Of a DNA stretch of 64,000 nt, positions 16,703 to 25,292 are shown piece by piece. A program made the translations under genes and the position numbers. The notes beneath the pieces were generated by a model. It did no database searches. It was not told the origin of the DNA and saw only the letters and a list, made by a program, of their open reading frames with translations. Each line of letters opens with the position of its first letter. Within the stretch, counting starts at the first letter, position 1. The stretch lies in contig NZ_JBMPPC010000004.1 of assembly GCF_049340185.1 (NCBI RefSeq), positions 479,719 through 543,718 of the forward strand. Reading direction: 5' to 3'. The stretch comes from Undibacterium sp049340185 (GTDB lineage: Bacteria > Pseudomonadota > Gammaproteobacteria > Burkholderiales > Burkholderiaceae_D).

Positions 16703-17476
16703 ATGAGTGCCTTTTTAGAAGAAACCGTCCTGACCGTCCACCACTGGACCGATCGCTTATTCAGCTTCACCACCACACGCGACCCCGGTCTGCGTTTTTC
16801 TAACGGCCACTTTACGATGATTGGTTTACGCGTGGAGGATAAACCTCTACTTCGAGCCTACAGCATTGTCAGCGCCAATTACGAAGAGCAACTGGAATTC
16901 CTGAGCATCAAGGTCCCAGATGGCTCACTCACGTCGCGACTGCAGCACATCCAGCCCGGCGACAAAATCGTTGTCGGACGCAAGCCTACCGGTACGCTGC
17001 TCATCGACTATCTACTTCCCGGTAAACGTCTGTACCTATTGGGCAGTGGCACTGGCTTGGCACCATTCTTAAGCGTCGCGCGCGATCCCGACACGTATGA
17101 GCGGTTTGAAAAAGTAATTCTGGTACATGGCGTACGGCAGGTGGCGGAACTTTGCTACCACGACTATCTCACCAAAGTATTGCCCAAGCACGAGGCTCTT
17201 GGCGAGTATGTTACAAACCAAATGCTTTATTACCCTACGGTCACACGCGAGGACTTCGCAAACCAAGGCCGCATCACTACTTTGATGGTCAACGGGAAAT
17301 TGACACGCGATCTCGGACTACCCGATTTAGACCCGGCCCATGATCGCATCATGATTTGTGGAAGCCCGGGCCTGAACAAGGATATGCGCGTAATCCTCGA
17401 CGCCAAAGGTTTTTATGAGGGAAACACTACTACACCGGGTGACTACGTAGTGGAGCGGGCGTTTGTTGACTCTTGA
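16703..17476 (+). CDS. fpr: ferredoxin-NADP+ reductase
   Basis: 257 aa, the length of bacterial Fpr. FAD site RAYSIVSANY near residue 53, NADP-binding GSGTGLAPFLSVARDP near 113, GSPGLNKDM near 225 and a C-terminal aromatic/charged end YVVERAFVDS. It transfers electrons between NADP(H) and ferredoxin in the cytoplasm. Last gene of the molybdoenzyme-fdxA-fpr operon, making this a self-contained NADPH-linked redox unit. Confidence 0.93.
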   Translation: MSAFLEETVLTVHHWTDRLFSFTTTRDPGLRFSNGHFTMIGLRVEDKPLLRAYSIVSANYEEQLEFLSIKVPDGSLTSRLQHIQPGDKIVVGRKPTGTLLIDYLLPGKRLYLLGSGTGLAPFLSVARDPDTYERFEKVILVHGVRQVAELCYHDYLTKVLPKHEALGEYVTNQMLYYPTVTREDFANQGRITTLMVNGKLTRDLGLPDLDPAHDRIMICGSPGLNKDMRVILDAKGFYEGNTTTPGDYVVERAFVDS

Positions 17477-17570
17477 GGTTGAAGTTCTATTGTAAGGATC
17501 GGTGTATCGCAAAAGAATTTTCCTAAGCAATAAAAATAATGTGAACGGACTTAAACAAACTAAAAAAAGT

Positions 17571-17601
17571 TGGCGCGACCATTTAGAACAGGGTTGCGCC
17601 A
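17571..17601. terminator. terminator after fpr
   Basis: TGGCGCGACC / GGTTGCGCCA form a 10-bp stem with one G-U pair and an 11-nt loop. Plus-strand tail TCTTCTTTC; the minus-strand side has an uninterrupted T7 run, so it may work in both directions. Confidence 0.6.
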
Positions 17602-18195
17602 TCTTCTTTCAGTTTGACTCAGATTACTTATCAGCGAAGGCACACAGTAGAGTGGCTTAACCATGATAAAACTTCTTGGCTCTTTTACGAAATCGGTGAT
17701 TCTTTTAAATCGCAAAAGAAAGACTTCTTTTGAATGAAAAAAGTGGCTGACTTACTGAAAATACTCGGTCCTGACTAAATTTTTTGACTACAGTCAAAAT
17801 TGATCCGGCTAATAACCAATCAGGTCACTATATACTTTTTGGGTAATTCTAAAGACCCCAGACTCCACGATCAGATTCACCTTACCGTCGCAAAACCAAG
17901 CCTTAATGGTGGCAGGAATCGTACACGCCATCAATCAATGACTCCGCATGAGGAAATTTATAAAGAAACTCTTTTTCTCGCGTTTCATCATGCGGAGTGA
18001 TTGATTTAATTAAATGTATTTTTCAATCTAGGATTTTTTAGAGCTCCCCCGCAATTGAATCCGCACTATCCATGCGCCTCCTGGCGGCATATTGGCTGCA
18101 GAGCCGCATAAAAACTAGGCATTCTGCTGATCAATCTTATTTATCAATTCCGCTGATCAATGCTGTTGATACATCCTGCAATCTTATTTATGCAT
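17602..18195. other. gene-free stretch
   Basis: No ORF here has gene character. It contains an 11-bp perfect inverted repeat, ACTCCGCATGA (17941-17951) and TCATGCGGAGT (17988-17998), separated by 36 nt and flanked by ATCAATCA / TGATTGAT. At 18032-18076 there is a short stretch similar to the core of the ~300-bp element (TTTTTTAGAGCTCCC, TTGAATCCGCA, CCATGCG). The rest is AT-rich with no visible structure. Confidence 0.5.
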
Positions 18196-18287
18196 ACTTG
18201 CTATCGTTAAATCGATGTTTACTTGCACTTTTAAAATACTTGATATACATTGAGTATCAATAATTGACCACCTAAACGATAGCAAGT
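18196..18287. promoter_or_regulatory. widely spaced inverted repeats before the TetR-ABC1 operon
   Basis: TACTTGCTATCGTT (18195-18208) and its exact reverse complement AACGATAGCAAGTA (18275-18288) are 66 nt apart and end 7 nt before the TetR start. Between them is a second dyad, TTGATA (18240-18245) and TATCAA (18255-18260). The arrangement suggests autoregulation by the adjacent TetR protein. Confidence 0.55.
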
Positions 18288-18294
18288 ACCCAAA

Positions 18295-19044
18295 ATGAAA
18301 ACATCCAAATCCCAGCAAGAGCAAACCCGGCGCCTTGTGATTCGTACTGCGGTCGATCTGATGACGGAGCATGGTTATGAGGCGACGACCATGAAGCAGA
18401 TTGCGCGGGCGGCGGGGATCGGTGATACGACGATTTATAAGTATTTTCCAACCAAGGAAAAACTTTTGCTCGCCTATTACGAGTTATGCATCGACATCGT
18501 GATGGAAGTCACGCTGGAGACGCCGGGTCTGGCGCAATTTAGTTTGCAAGAACGCTTGCAAAGACTGGTTGATGCCTTGCTCGAACTCTTGCTGGCGGAT
18601 CGTGAATTTGTCGAGATCACGCGCACGGTTGTCGGCAAATCGCCGCTCCTGATGATGCGGGATCAGATGCCGGGACAACAAGCCCTGAAGACGCAGATCG
18701 TAGCTTTTATCGATGCGGCGGAGCAGAGCGGTGAGATCGCTGCGTGCGATTTTAAAAACTTGTTAGGTGGTTTGTTCGCGGACTATCTGTTTGCCGTGAT
18801 CGCCTATTGGCTCAAGGATGAGTCCGAAGAATTTTCTGATACCACCCAGCTGGTGGATCTGACGCTGGCAGTACTGGTGCTGGCGCTGAAGAGCGGCGTG
18901 GTGAATAAACTGTCGGAACTGGCCAGCTTCTTAATCCGGAATCAATTGTCGCGTGTGATGCAAAACGGCTCAGGTTTGTTGACTATGCTCAAACTTGCTA
19001 AACACGGCTTCAGCACTGAAGCAGGTGTCAAAACACGGATCTGA
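18295..19044 (+). CDS. TetR family transcriptional regulator
   Basis: 249 aa, slightly long for TetR. The HTH TTMKQIARAAGIGDTTIYKYFPTKEKLL is at about residues 31-58. The C-terminal ligand domain is hydrophobic and unremarkable, with an extra about 30-residue tail (GSGLLTMLKLAKHGFSTEAG). The next gene starts 5 nt after its stop, so TetR, ABC1 kinase and DUF2867 genes form one operon, probably autoregulated through the dyads immediately upstream. Confidence 0.88.
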   Translation: MKTSKSQQEQTRRLVIRTAVDLMTEHGYEATTMKQIARAAGIGDTTIYKYFPTKEKLLLAYYELCIDIVMEVTLETPGLAQFSLQERLQRLVDALLELLLADREFVEITRTVVGKSPLLMMRDQMPGQQALKTQIVAFIDAAEQSGEIAACDFKNLLGGLFADYLFAVIAYWLKDESEEFSDTTQLVDLTLAVLVLALKSGVVNKLSELASFLIRNQLSRVMQNGSGLLTMLKLAKHGFSTEAGVKTRI

Positions 19045-19048
19045 TTTG

Positions 19049-20380
19049 ATGAGCAAAAATCCTCCTTCCAGCAAACTCGGTCGCAGCGCAGTCAGCGGAC
19101 TGGCACTTGCCCAGGTCGGCATCAGCCATGTCGGCCACAAAGCACGTCAGCTCACGCGCAGTGACGAGGCCAAAATCACGGCTCAAGATGAGCATGAAGC
19201 CGAGCTAGGGCGCATCTTATTTCGCGCGCTCAATCAATTGAAAGGCACCGCGCTCAAGATCTCGCAATTGCTGAGCATGGAGGCAGATTTTCTTCCGGCT
19301 GGCATCCGGCGTGAATTAGCCAAAGGCTGTTATCAAGTGACGCCGCTAAACCGGGCACTGGTGCATAAAGTCTTCAGCCGCGAATTCGGACAAGCACCTG
19401 AGCATGTGTTTGCTCAATTTGATGCGACCTCGTTTGCGGCGGCTAGTCTGGGACAGGTCCATCACGCGAGTCTGGCCGACGGTACACAACTCGCAGTCAA
19501 AATTCAATATCCCGGCATCGCCGCGTCGATCGGCAGCGATGTCCGTATGCTGCGCGGCTTGCTGCATACCATGTCACTTGGCTCTGATCTGATTCCGCGT
19601 AAAGAACTGGTAGATCGCATCATGAGCGAACTCGAACATAAGCTCGCCGAAGAACTCGATTACGAGCATGAAGCCGCGCAACTGCGCTGGTTCGGAAAAC
19701 ACGTGCGCTTGCCGGGCATCGTGATTCCGGTGCCGGTCGCAAGTCATTCCAGTCAGCGCATATTGAGCATGCAGCAGCTAGATGGATTGCATCTCGATGA
19801 ATGGCTGGCGACCAATCCGGATCAGGCTACGCGCGATCATTTCGGGCAATTGCTCTTCGACTGGTTCTGGCACAGCGTCTGCGAACTTGGTCGTCTGCAT
19901 GCCGACCCGCATCCCGGTAATTTTTTGTTCATGGCGGATGGACAATTGGGTGTGCTGGATTTTGGTTGTACTAAATCGATCTCTGAGAGTTTTTGTACCT
20001 CAATGGCGAAAGCCTGGCGCGGATTATTGGATCAGAACAGAAGCTCGTTTGCTCCCGTGCGGCTTGCGTATATCGAACTCGGACTGATACGAGCTGATCT
20101 GAGCCTGGAGGATTTTGAAACGCAATTAATAACCGCCGCGACGGCGTTGGTTGAATGGCAGCTACAGCCTTTTACGATGCAGCGTTTCGACTTCCGGTAT
20201 AAAACATCCTACCCGGCACCAGATACTGGTCATGGAAAAATCCTGGTCAAACTCGCGCTGAGCTATCACGAGGACATGCCATATTTTGATCGCGCCTACA
20301 TGGGCATGATGCATATGCTGAAAAAAATCGGCGCCGTCGTTGATACCCGTAATCCCTGGTTGAATCCTGAGTTGCACTGA
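19049..20380 (+). CDS. ABC1/UbiB-family atypical kinase
   Basis: 443 aa. The family's N-terminal KxGQ-like motif appears as LKGTALKISQLLSMEADFLP (about residues 69-88), followed by AAASLGQVHHA, the ATP Lys in LAVKIQYPGI, the catalytic HADPHPGNF and LDFGCTK. UbiB/ABC1/COQ8 proteins are ATPases or kinases that support lipid or quinone metabolism; this one lies outside any ubiquinone gene cluster and is paired with a TetR regulator. The ATG at 19049 follows the previous stop by 5 nt; the longer ORF from 18995 overlaps the TetR gene. No membrane helices are obvious at the C-terminus, unlike UbiB. Confidence 0.88.
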   Translation: MSKNPPSSKLGRSAVSGLALAQVGISHVGHKARQLTRSDEAKITAQDEHEAELGRILFRALNQLKGTALKISQLLSMEADFLPAGIRRELAKGCYQVTPLNRALVHKVFSREFGQAPEHVFAQFDATSFAAASLGQVHHASLADGTQLAVKIQYPGIAASIGSDVRMLRGLLHTMSLGSDLIPRKELVDRIMSELEHKLAEELDYEHEAAQLRWFGKHVRLPGIVIPVPVASHSSQRILSMQQLDGLHLDEWLATNPDQATRDHFGQLLFDWFWHSVCELGRLHADPHPGNFLFMADGQLGVLDFGCTKSISESFCTSMAKAWRGLLDQNRSSFAPVRLAYIELGLIRADLSLEDFETQLITAATALVEWQLQPFTMQRFDFRYKTSYPAPDTGHGKILVKLALSYHEDMPYFDRAYMGMMHMLKKIGAVVDTRNPWLNPELH

Positions 20381-20414
20381 TTAGATCACCATCACCGTTA
20401 TCAAGGGAGTACTC

Positions 20415-20981
20415 ATGCGTCGCGTCTATCAATATGCTTACCACTATGCCATCGCCAGCGATTTGCCAGAGCACTCGCGCATCACCCATGTGTACGACAA
20501 GCCGGATCTGGCCGATGCATACGCTGTGCGCCTGCCGGCAAACGCCATCGACGATCCGGAACTGCTGGCACGATTTATCTTTGCCCAGCAAGCGCCCTGG
20601 GTCAAGTCGTTAATGGGATTGCGCGATGTGCTGGTGGCAGGTTTTGGGTTAAAGACCTCACGCCAGCTAGAAGCTGCCGGTGCCAGTGCCAGTGCCAGAG
20701 ATGGTCAGCATATTCAGATTTTCAGGATCATAGAAAAAAGTGCCGGTGAAATCGTCTTAGGCGAGAACGACAAACATCTGGATTTCAGATTGTCTGTGAT
20801 GCTGCAATCTCAGCCAAATCGTCCCGAGTCAGTACGCTATTTAACGATCTCAACTGTGGTTCATTGTCACAACAATCTAGGGCGAGCTTATCTACGCTTG
20901 ATTGCTCCTTTCCATCGCCTGATTGTGAGTTCTTATTTGCGTCGTGCGGCAGGTTTTGGCTGGCCGCTGCGGAACAGTTAA
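20415..20981 (+). CDS. DUF2867 domain protein
   Basis: 188 aa. DADAYAVRLP-like opening (LADAYAVRLPANAIDDPELL), LMGLRDVLVAGFGLKT, GENDKHLDFRLSVML and a C-terminal LGRAYLRLIAPFHRLIVSSYLRRAA match the DUF2867 family, a soluble fold often next to NAD(P)-dependent epimerase or lipid-linked genes. AAGGGAG lies before the start, 34 nt after the ABC1 kinase, completing the operon. Function unknown. Confidence 0.75.
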   Translation: MRRVYQYAYHYAIASDLPEHSRITHVYDKPDLADAYAVRLPANAIDDPELLARFIFAQQAPWVKSLMGLRDVLVAGFGLKTSRQLEAAGASASARDGQHIQIFRIIEKSAGEIVLGENDKHLDFRLSVMLQSQPNRPESVRYLTISTVVHCHNNLGRAYLRLIAPFHRLIVSSYLRRAAGFGWPLRNS

Positions 20982-21048
20982 CGAGCAAACGGCTTTGAGG
21001 AACCTCTAAAAACCACAAGTCGAGTGCGAGTAACGCTGAAAAGCATAT

Positions 21049-21076
21049 TTGCTATTCCCTATGCAATGTCTACAAT
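21049..21076 (+). promoter_or_regulatory. sigma-70-like promoter of the lipoprotein gene
   Basis: TTGCTA and TACAAT separated by 16 nt, 22 nt upstream of the start codon at 21098. Confidence 0.45.
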
Positions 21077-21097
21077 AGCTTCTTTTTTAAACCAAAA

Positions 21098-21694
21098 ATG
21101 ACTATGAAAAAATATCAATTTATTCTAAAAAGCGTACTGATTTTTTTTGGAATAGCAATATTGAGTGCCTGCACAAGTGCTACTTTGCAGACAAAAAAAG
21201 CAGCTAACTACGAGAAAATTTTGACAGAGACTAATATCGTCTTGCAAGCCCCAGTTAATTTTCAACTTAGCTCCGTCACTACTGTTCGAGGAACTAGTGG
21301 TAATAGTCAAAATCAGATGGGTACAGGCGATAAAGTTAAATTTACTCAAAAAAGTAAAGATCTGATGGCCATCATGACACCCACGATGGAACAAGAATTT
21401 ACTAAAAAATTAGAGAAATATAAGGTCAAAATAGTTTCTCCAGGTGAGACAGCATTAACCACGATGCGCATCCTGCCAACAGGTTATATGGAAGACTGCA
21501 GTGCACTTGCTTGCCAGGGATCAATGCTGTATCAGGTTTCTCTTTTCGATAATGAGGAGAAAAGAGTGGTGTGGACTGGCAGCTTCAAAGTTGGTGCTCC
21601 ATTCCCGTTCAAACCAGATGCAAGTATTGTAGAAAGTTTCGCATCAAGCGTAACAACTCAGTTAGTTGGCGCACAATTACTGCTGCTATTCTAA
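21098..21694 (+). CDS. uncharacterised lipoprotein
   Basis: 198 aa. Signal peptide with lipobox ILSAC at about residue 25, so lipid-anchored. The mature domain has charged helical and beta stretches (VKFTQKSKDLMAIMTPTMEQ, YMEDCSALACQGSMLYQVSL); two Cys in the C-terminal half could form a disulfide. I do not recognise the family. The gene looks more AT-rich than its neighbours. It ends immediately next to the convergent thioesterase (stop codons abut at 21694/21695). ATG 21104 is an alternative start. Confidence 0.7.
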   Translation: MTMKKYQFILKSVLIFFGIAILSACTSATLQTKKAANYEKILTETNIVLQAPVNFQLSSVTTVRGTSGNSQNQMGTGDKVKFTQKSKDLMAIMTPTMEQEFTKKLEKYKVKIVSPGETALTTMRILPTGYMEDCSALACQGSMLYQVSLFDNEEKRVVWTGSFKVGAPFPFKPDASIVESFASSVTTQLVGAQLLLLF

Positions 21695-22228
21695 TTATGG
21701 CAAAGGAAAAATTAAACAAGTAGTGGTCGCATGCGCATAGATTTTGCCGCTAGCGTCCACGATGCGGCCTTCGGCAGTACCGACCTGACGGCCGACCTGG
21801 ATCACTTTGCCTTCGGCGCGCACGGGTCCGGTTTTATCGGTTAATGCACGGATCAGGTTGACCTTGATTTCCAGCGTTGTATAGCCCACGCCTTTTGGCA
21901 ACATCGACTGCACCGCGCAGCCCACAGCGGAATCGAGCAGGGTACAGAAATAGCCGCCGTGCACGCTGCCTAGCGGATTGTAATGCTGACGTCCCGGTGT
22001 ACCCTGAAACACGATGCGGCCAGCCTCGCCTTCAACCGGGAAAAAATCCAGCGTCTTGCCGATGTGCGCCACCGGAAAATCGCCTCTCAGAATACCTTGT
22101 AAAAATTCCAGGCCGCTTAGCTCTTTCATTTTTTCCAGCGGAATCACGCCGGGCTCTTGCATCCGTGCGCGGACTTCTGCTTCTTTTGCCAGCCATTGTT
22201 CCAAGACTGTGGTGTGGGCGTCGCTCAT
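21695..22228 (-). CDS. PaaI-type hotdog thioesterase
   Basis: 177 aa. Hotdog-fold motif NPLGSVHGGYFCTLLDSAVG, with the conserved HGG, near residues 86-105, then GYTTLEIKVNLIRAL and GRIVDASGKIYAHATTTCLI. These enzymes hydrolyse acyl- or aryl-CoA thioesters. The start overlaps the stop of a second thioesterase gene by 4 nt (ATGA), so the two are co-translated. Confidence 0.88.
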   Translation of the reverse strand: MSDAHTTVLEQWLAKEAEVRARMQEPGVIPLEKMKELSGLEFLQGILRGDFPVAHIGKTLDFFPVEGEAGRIVFQGTPGRQHYNPLGSVHGGYFCTLLDSAVGCAVQSMLPKGVGYTTLEIKVNLIRALTDKTGPVRAEGKVIQVGRQVGTAEGRIVDASGKIYAHATTTCLIFPLP

Positions 22229-22662
22229 TTTGCTTCCTTCGGAAATAAGACCATTTGCGTGCAGCGGAACAAGGCGATGGTTTTGCCCTTGTGACTGACG
22301 GTGGCATCCCAGACCTGGGTCGTGCGTCCCAGATGAACCGCATGGGCTTTGACTTCGACCAGGCCTTCGCGGGCAGTGCCGAGATGATTGGATTTAAGCT
22401 CAATCGTGGTAAAGCTGCTGGCGCCTTCCGGCAGGTTACTGATACATCCATAACCGCAAGCGGTGTCAGCCAGCGTTACCACACTGCCTGCATGCAGGAA
22501 ACCGTTCGGCGCCAGCAATTGCGGCGTGACAGTCAGTTCGGCGCTGACGGTGTTGCCTTCCAGCGCGGTGATGCGTATGCCCAGATGTCCGGGCAAGAAC
22601 TGGCTACCGAATTGATTTAAGCCTTCAGGTGTAAGGCTGCGTTTGGTGTGCGCTGTATCCAT
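22225..22662 (-). CDS. PaaI-type hotdog thioesterase (YdiI-like)
   Basis: 145 aa from the ATG at 22662, which has AGGA 5 nt before it; a longer frame begins at 22695. Motif NGFLHAGSVVTLADTACGYG near residues 53-72, with HAG in place of the usual HGG, then FTTIELKSNHLGTA. Acyl-CoA hydrolase of the hotdog fold, paired with the downstream paralogue; a tandem pair may act as a heteromer. Confidence 0.88.
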   Translation of the reverse strand: MDTAHTKRSLTPEGLNQFGSQFLPGHLGIRITALEGNTVSAELTVTPQLLAPNGFLHAGSVVTLADTACGYGCISNLPEGASSFTTIELKSNHLGTAREGLVEVKAHAVHLGRTTQVWDATVSHKGKTIALFRCTQMVLFPKEAK

Positions 22663-22782
22663 GGGGTTCCTGGCGATAATGTGGTTGGGAGTCATTGTAG
22701 ATATTGCGGAAAGGCTCGCATAGTGTCAGTATTGACGCAATTAGTGCAAATACTGACATGCATTCAATTACCTTCTCAAGAT

Positions 22783-23079
22783 TTACGCAAAAAACCAAGA
22801 CCTCTCATCACAGAGACGCCGAAACACAGAGGCGCCGAGAAAAGCAGGAGCAAGCCGTTCAATGAAAGATGGACTGAAGGGTTGTCAGAAGTTCCCTACA
22901 TTGAATCCGCAAGCTGGATGCGGCTTGCCGAGGTTTTTCGTGCCAACAGGCGCACCCTGCTTGCGGATTCGTTTTGCGTTTTGCTATTCGATGAAACCAG
23001 TTACTCCTGCCCTTTCGTTTTTCTCTGCGCCTCTGTGTTTCGGCGTCTCTGTGATGAGAGGTCTTGGTTTTTTGCGTAA
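22783..23079. repeat. ~300-bp palindrome-ended element, copy B
   Basis: 297 bp with terminal inverted repeats of about 61 bp that differ at one position: each arm reads TTACGCAAAAAACCAAGACC, then TCTCATCACAGAGACGCCG, then AAACACAGAGGCGC. An inner pair GAATCCGCAAGC / GCTTGCGGATTC flanks the core. No target duplication visible and no transposase inside, so it is a non-autonomous element; the near-perfect arms suggest it is younger than copy A at 10397. Confidence 0.85.
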
Positions 23080-23139
23080 GCCTTATTGCTGATATTACCA
23101 ACCAGAACAAACGCTAAATCCATTTTAAATACACACACA

Positions 23140-24222
23140 ATGACTCATATCGCCGTCTGGATTTACCCGCAATGTATGGCTTCGCCAGTGACTGCACCGC
23201 TGGATGTGTTCGCGATTGCGAATGCGATCTGGATCGCGCAGGGTCAGGCAAAGGAGCAACGTCAGCCTTTGTTTAGCTGGTCTATCCATTCTGCCGACGG
23301 AGCGGCGGTAAAGACACCGACCGGCGTGGTGCTGCAGGTAGATGGCGATTTCAGCAGCAATATCACCAACAATATCGCCAACGATATTCAGGCGGATGTG
23401 TTGATGCTGCCGGGTATTTTTCTTGGAAACGGCATGCAGGATCTGTGGCGTACGCTGGATGAGTTGCGTCCTTATTTTCCGTTGCTCAGGGAAAAACATG
23501 CGCAAGGCAGTTTGCTGGTCAGTAATTGCAGCGCGAGTTTTGTTTTTGCCGAAGCCGGTCTGCTGGATCATGGCCACGCGACCACCGCCTGGTGGCTGGA
23601 GCGGGTGTTTAAAGCACGCTATCCGCAGGTGGAGTTGCGTCTGGGTGAGGTGCTGGATGAATACCGTGACATCGTGACCAGCGGTGCCGCGAGTGCGTAT
23701 ATGAATCTGGCACTCGATATCGTGCGCCGCTTTGCCGGTCCGGAAGTCACCGCCAGCGTCGCAAAAACCATGCTGATTGATGCGAACCGGGCGACCCAGA
23801 CACCGTATATGAACTTGTCCGGCATGACCCAGCAAGAGAGTCAGTCACACGCCGACGATCTGGTAATCCGGGCGCAAAAATGGTTGCGGCAACATCGGCA
23901 TCTGGCGTTCCGTTTGCCAGCGCTGGCCGATTATCTGGCGGTCAGTGAACGCACGGTGATACGGCATTTTCATCAGGCGCTCGGTACGACACCGGCGAGT
24001 TATGCGCAGTTACTGAAAATTGATCTGGCCAAGCGTTTAATGGAAACCACCACACTGACATTGGACGAAGTTGCCGAGCGCACCGGCTATACCGATCTGA
24101 GCTCGTTCCGGCGTCTGTTCAAGCGACATACCAGCCTGTCACCCGCGGCCTACCGCGAGCAATTCAAACCACAAAAATCAGTCGCCGCCGCAACCACCAC
24201 TACAGCCGCCACTACAACCTGA
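23140..24222 (+). CDS. GlxA-type AraC family regulator
   Basis: 360 aa. N-terminal DJ-1/PfpI-like domain (about residues 1-190; IYPQCMASPVTAPLDVFAIA, DVLMLPGIFLG, LLVSNCSASFVFAEAGLLD) and a C-terminal double HTH of AraC type (LPALADYLAVSERTVIRHFHQ, LTLDEVAERTGYTDLSSFRRLFKRH). The first Cys-containing motif matches the nucleophile elbow of the fold, though members are usually sensors. The ATG at 23140 is where the family starts; no good ribosome site is seen. The gene ends in a repetitive Ala/Thr stretch that overlaps the convergent gene by 45 nt. Confidence 0.85.
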   Translation: MTHIAVWIYPQCMASPVTAPLDVFAIANAIWIAQGQAKEQRQPLFSWSIHSADGAAVKTPTGVVLQVDGDFSSNITNNIANDIQADVLMLPGIFLGNGMQDLWRTLDELRPYFPLLREKHAQGSLLVSNCSASFVFAEAGLLDHGHATTAWWLERVFKARYPQVELRLGEVLDEYRDIVTSGAASAYMNLALDIVRRFAGPEVTASVAKTMLIDANRATQTPYMNLSGMTQQESQSHADDLVIRAQKWLRQHRHLAFRLPALADYLAVSERTVIRHFHQALGTTPASYAQLLKIDLAKRLMETTTLTLDEVAERTGYTDLSSFRRLFKRHTSLSPAAYREQFKPQKSVAAATTTTAATTT

Positions 24223-24906
24223 AGAACCGCTGTCACCGCCACTGTCAGCGCTGCCACCAAAATCATTGCTGTCGCTAAAGCTATAGGGGCTGTCACTACT
24301 ATCTGGGTTGCCCGAACTACCGCCCGCGCCAATGTCAGAAAAATCTCCGCCGCAATACACGGTGCCGTCACCGTTTTTACGCAAAGCGCTGCAATCAGGT
24401 TCATAGCGAAAGCCATCGGCGATATTCCATTTGCCATCGAGTGCAAACAACAAAGGCAGACGCGTCGCGCGACGTGGGTTGATGTTCTCTTCAAGACAGG
24501 CAAACCACCAGGTCCGGCGCAGGCCATCATTATTGCGCTGGCTGGCACCCAATACCGCTGCCGGTGTGTGATGCATATAACGGCCAAAGGCTTTATTGCA
24601 AAACTGTTCGTAATGCTTGGTGTACAGAATAAATTCATGCCATAGATCATCCACGACTTGCGAGGGCATGGACACATGCCGATAACCGCTCTTCAGATAC
24701 ACCAGAAAATACTGCCGCAAGGCACGCGCTACCAGTTGCCGGTCTTTCAGCGATAACTCTGGCCGCAGCTTGACCAGGCGCTCCAGCAATCCGGTGGGAA
24801 ACATATACGTGCGGATATAGTCAGCTCTGGCAGCCGCACGCGATCTTAACCAGACATAAAAAAGCGCAATGGACAAAACAATCGATAAACCAATAATAAA
24901 AACCAT
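24178..24906 (-). CDS. membrane-anchored protein with Gly/Ser/Cys-rich tail
   Basis: 242 aa. One N-terminal membrane helix (VFIIGLSIVLSIALFYVWL), then a domain with VVDDLWHEFILYTKHYEQFC and GRYMHHTP, similar to the WH/His pattern of glycine-rich-domain (GRDP-like) proteins. From about residue 195 it becomes low-complexity Ser/Gly/Asp and ends SSGCSGGCSGGCGGD. The Cys-Gly-Gly repeats could bind metal or be modified; both are inferences. The last 45 nt overlap the GlxA-type gene in antisense, in the sequence encoding this tail. Confidence 0.65.
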   Translation of the reverse strand: MVFIIGLSIVLSIALFYVWLRSRAAARADYIRTYMFPTGLLERLVKLRPELSLKDRQLVARALRQYFLVYLKSGYRHVSMPSQVVDDLWHEFILYTKHYEQFCNKAFGRYMHHTPAAVLGASQRNNDGLRRTWWFACLEENINPRRATRLPLLFALDGKWNIADGFRYEPDCSALRKNGDGTVYCGGDFSDIGAGGSSGNPDSSDSPYSFSDSNDFGGSADSGGDSGSSGCSGGCSGGCGGD

Positions 24907-25292
24907 ACGTTATATGCTGTCAGAAGTAGTTGATGGAGATGGATGAGTGCAAGTAAGCGATCATGAAAAGGTTCAGGATAATTAATTATATAAACAATTT
25001 ATTCTGTTTTTTTATCGGTTTTTTCATTGGCTTTTTCATTGGCTTTTTAGCATGGCAATAATGACACGCACAATAATGCCACAAGCAAAACCAGTACAAA
25101 CAAAGTCTGGTGCGCTGCGGTAAGATTTCACGTAACATAAGAATGCGTTTCAATATTAAAACGAGTGCACCATAGCTTGTTTGTTAATCGGTACCTGATT
25201 CGAGATTTTCTACGCTGTAAATTCTGTTACGTTGTTGTTCTGTTCGTCGCGTGATGTGCGATGAAGCGACATTCTTACATTAGGGAGCTGCC
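24907..25292. promoter_or_regulatory. divergent intergenic region before the chemoreceptor gene
   Basis: 386 bp, AT-rich. It holds a direct repeat, TTTTTCATTGGC twice in tandem (25020-25043), preceded by a related TTTTTTATCGG. The chemoreceptor ribosome site TAGGGAG precedes 25293. I could not find a clear sigma-28 promoter. Confidence 0.35.

Noticed and set aside
20995..21013. Third copy of the ~300-bp element
   Set aside because: Only about 18 bp resemble the core (minus strand GGTTTTTAGAGGTTCC); too short to call.
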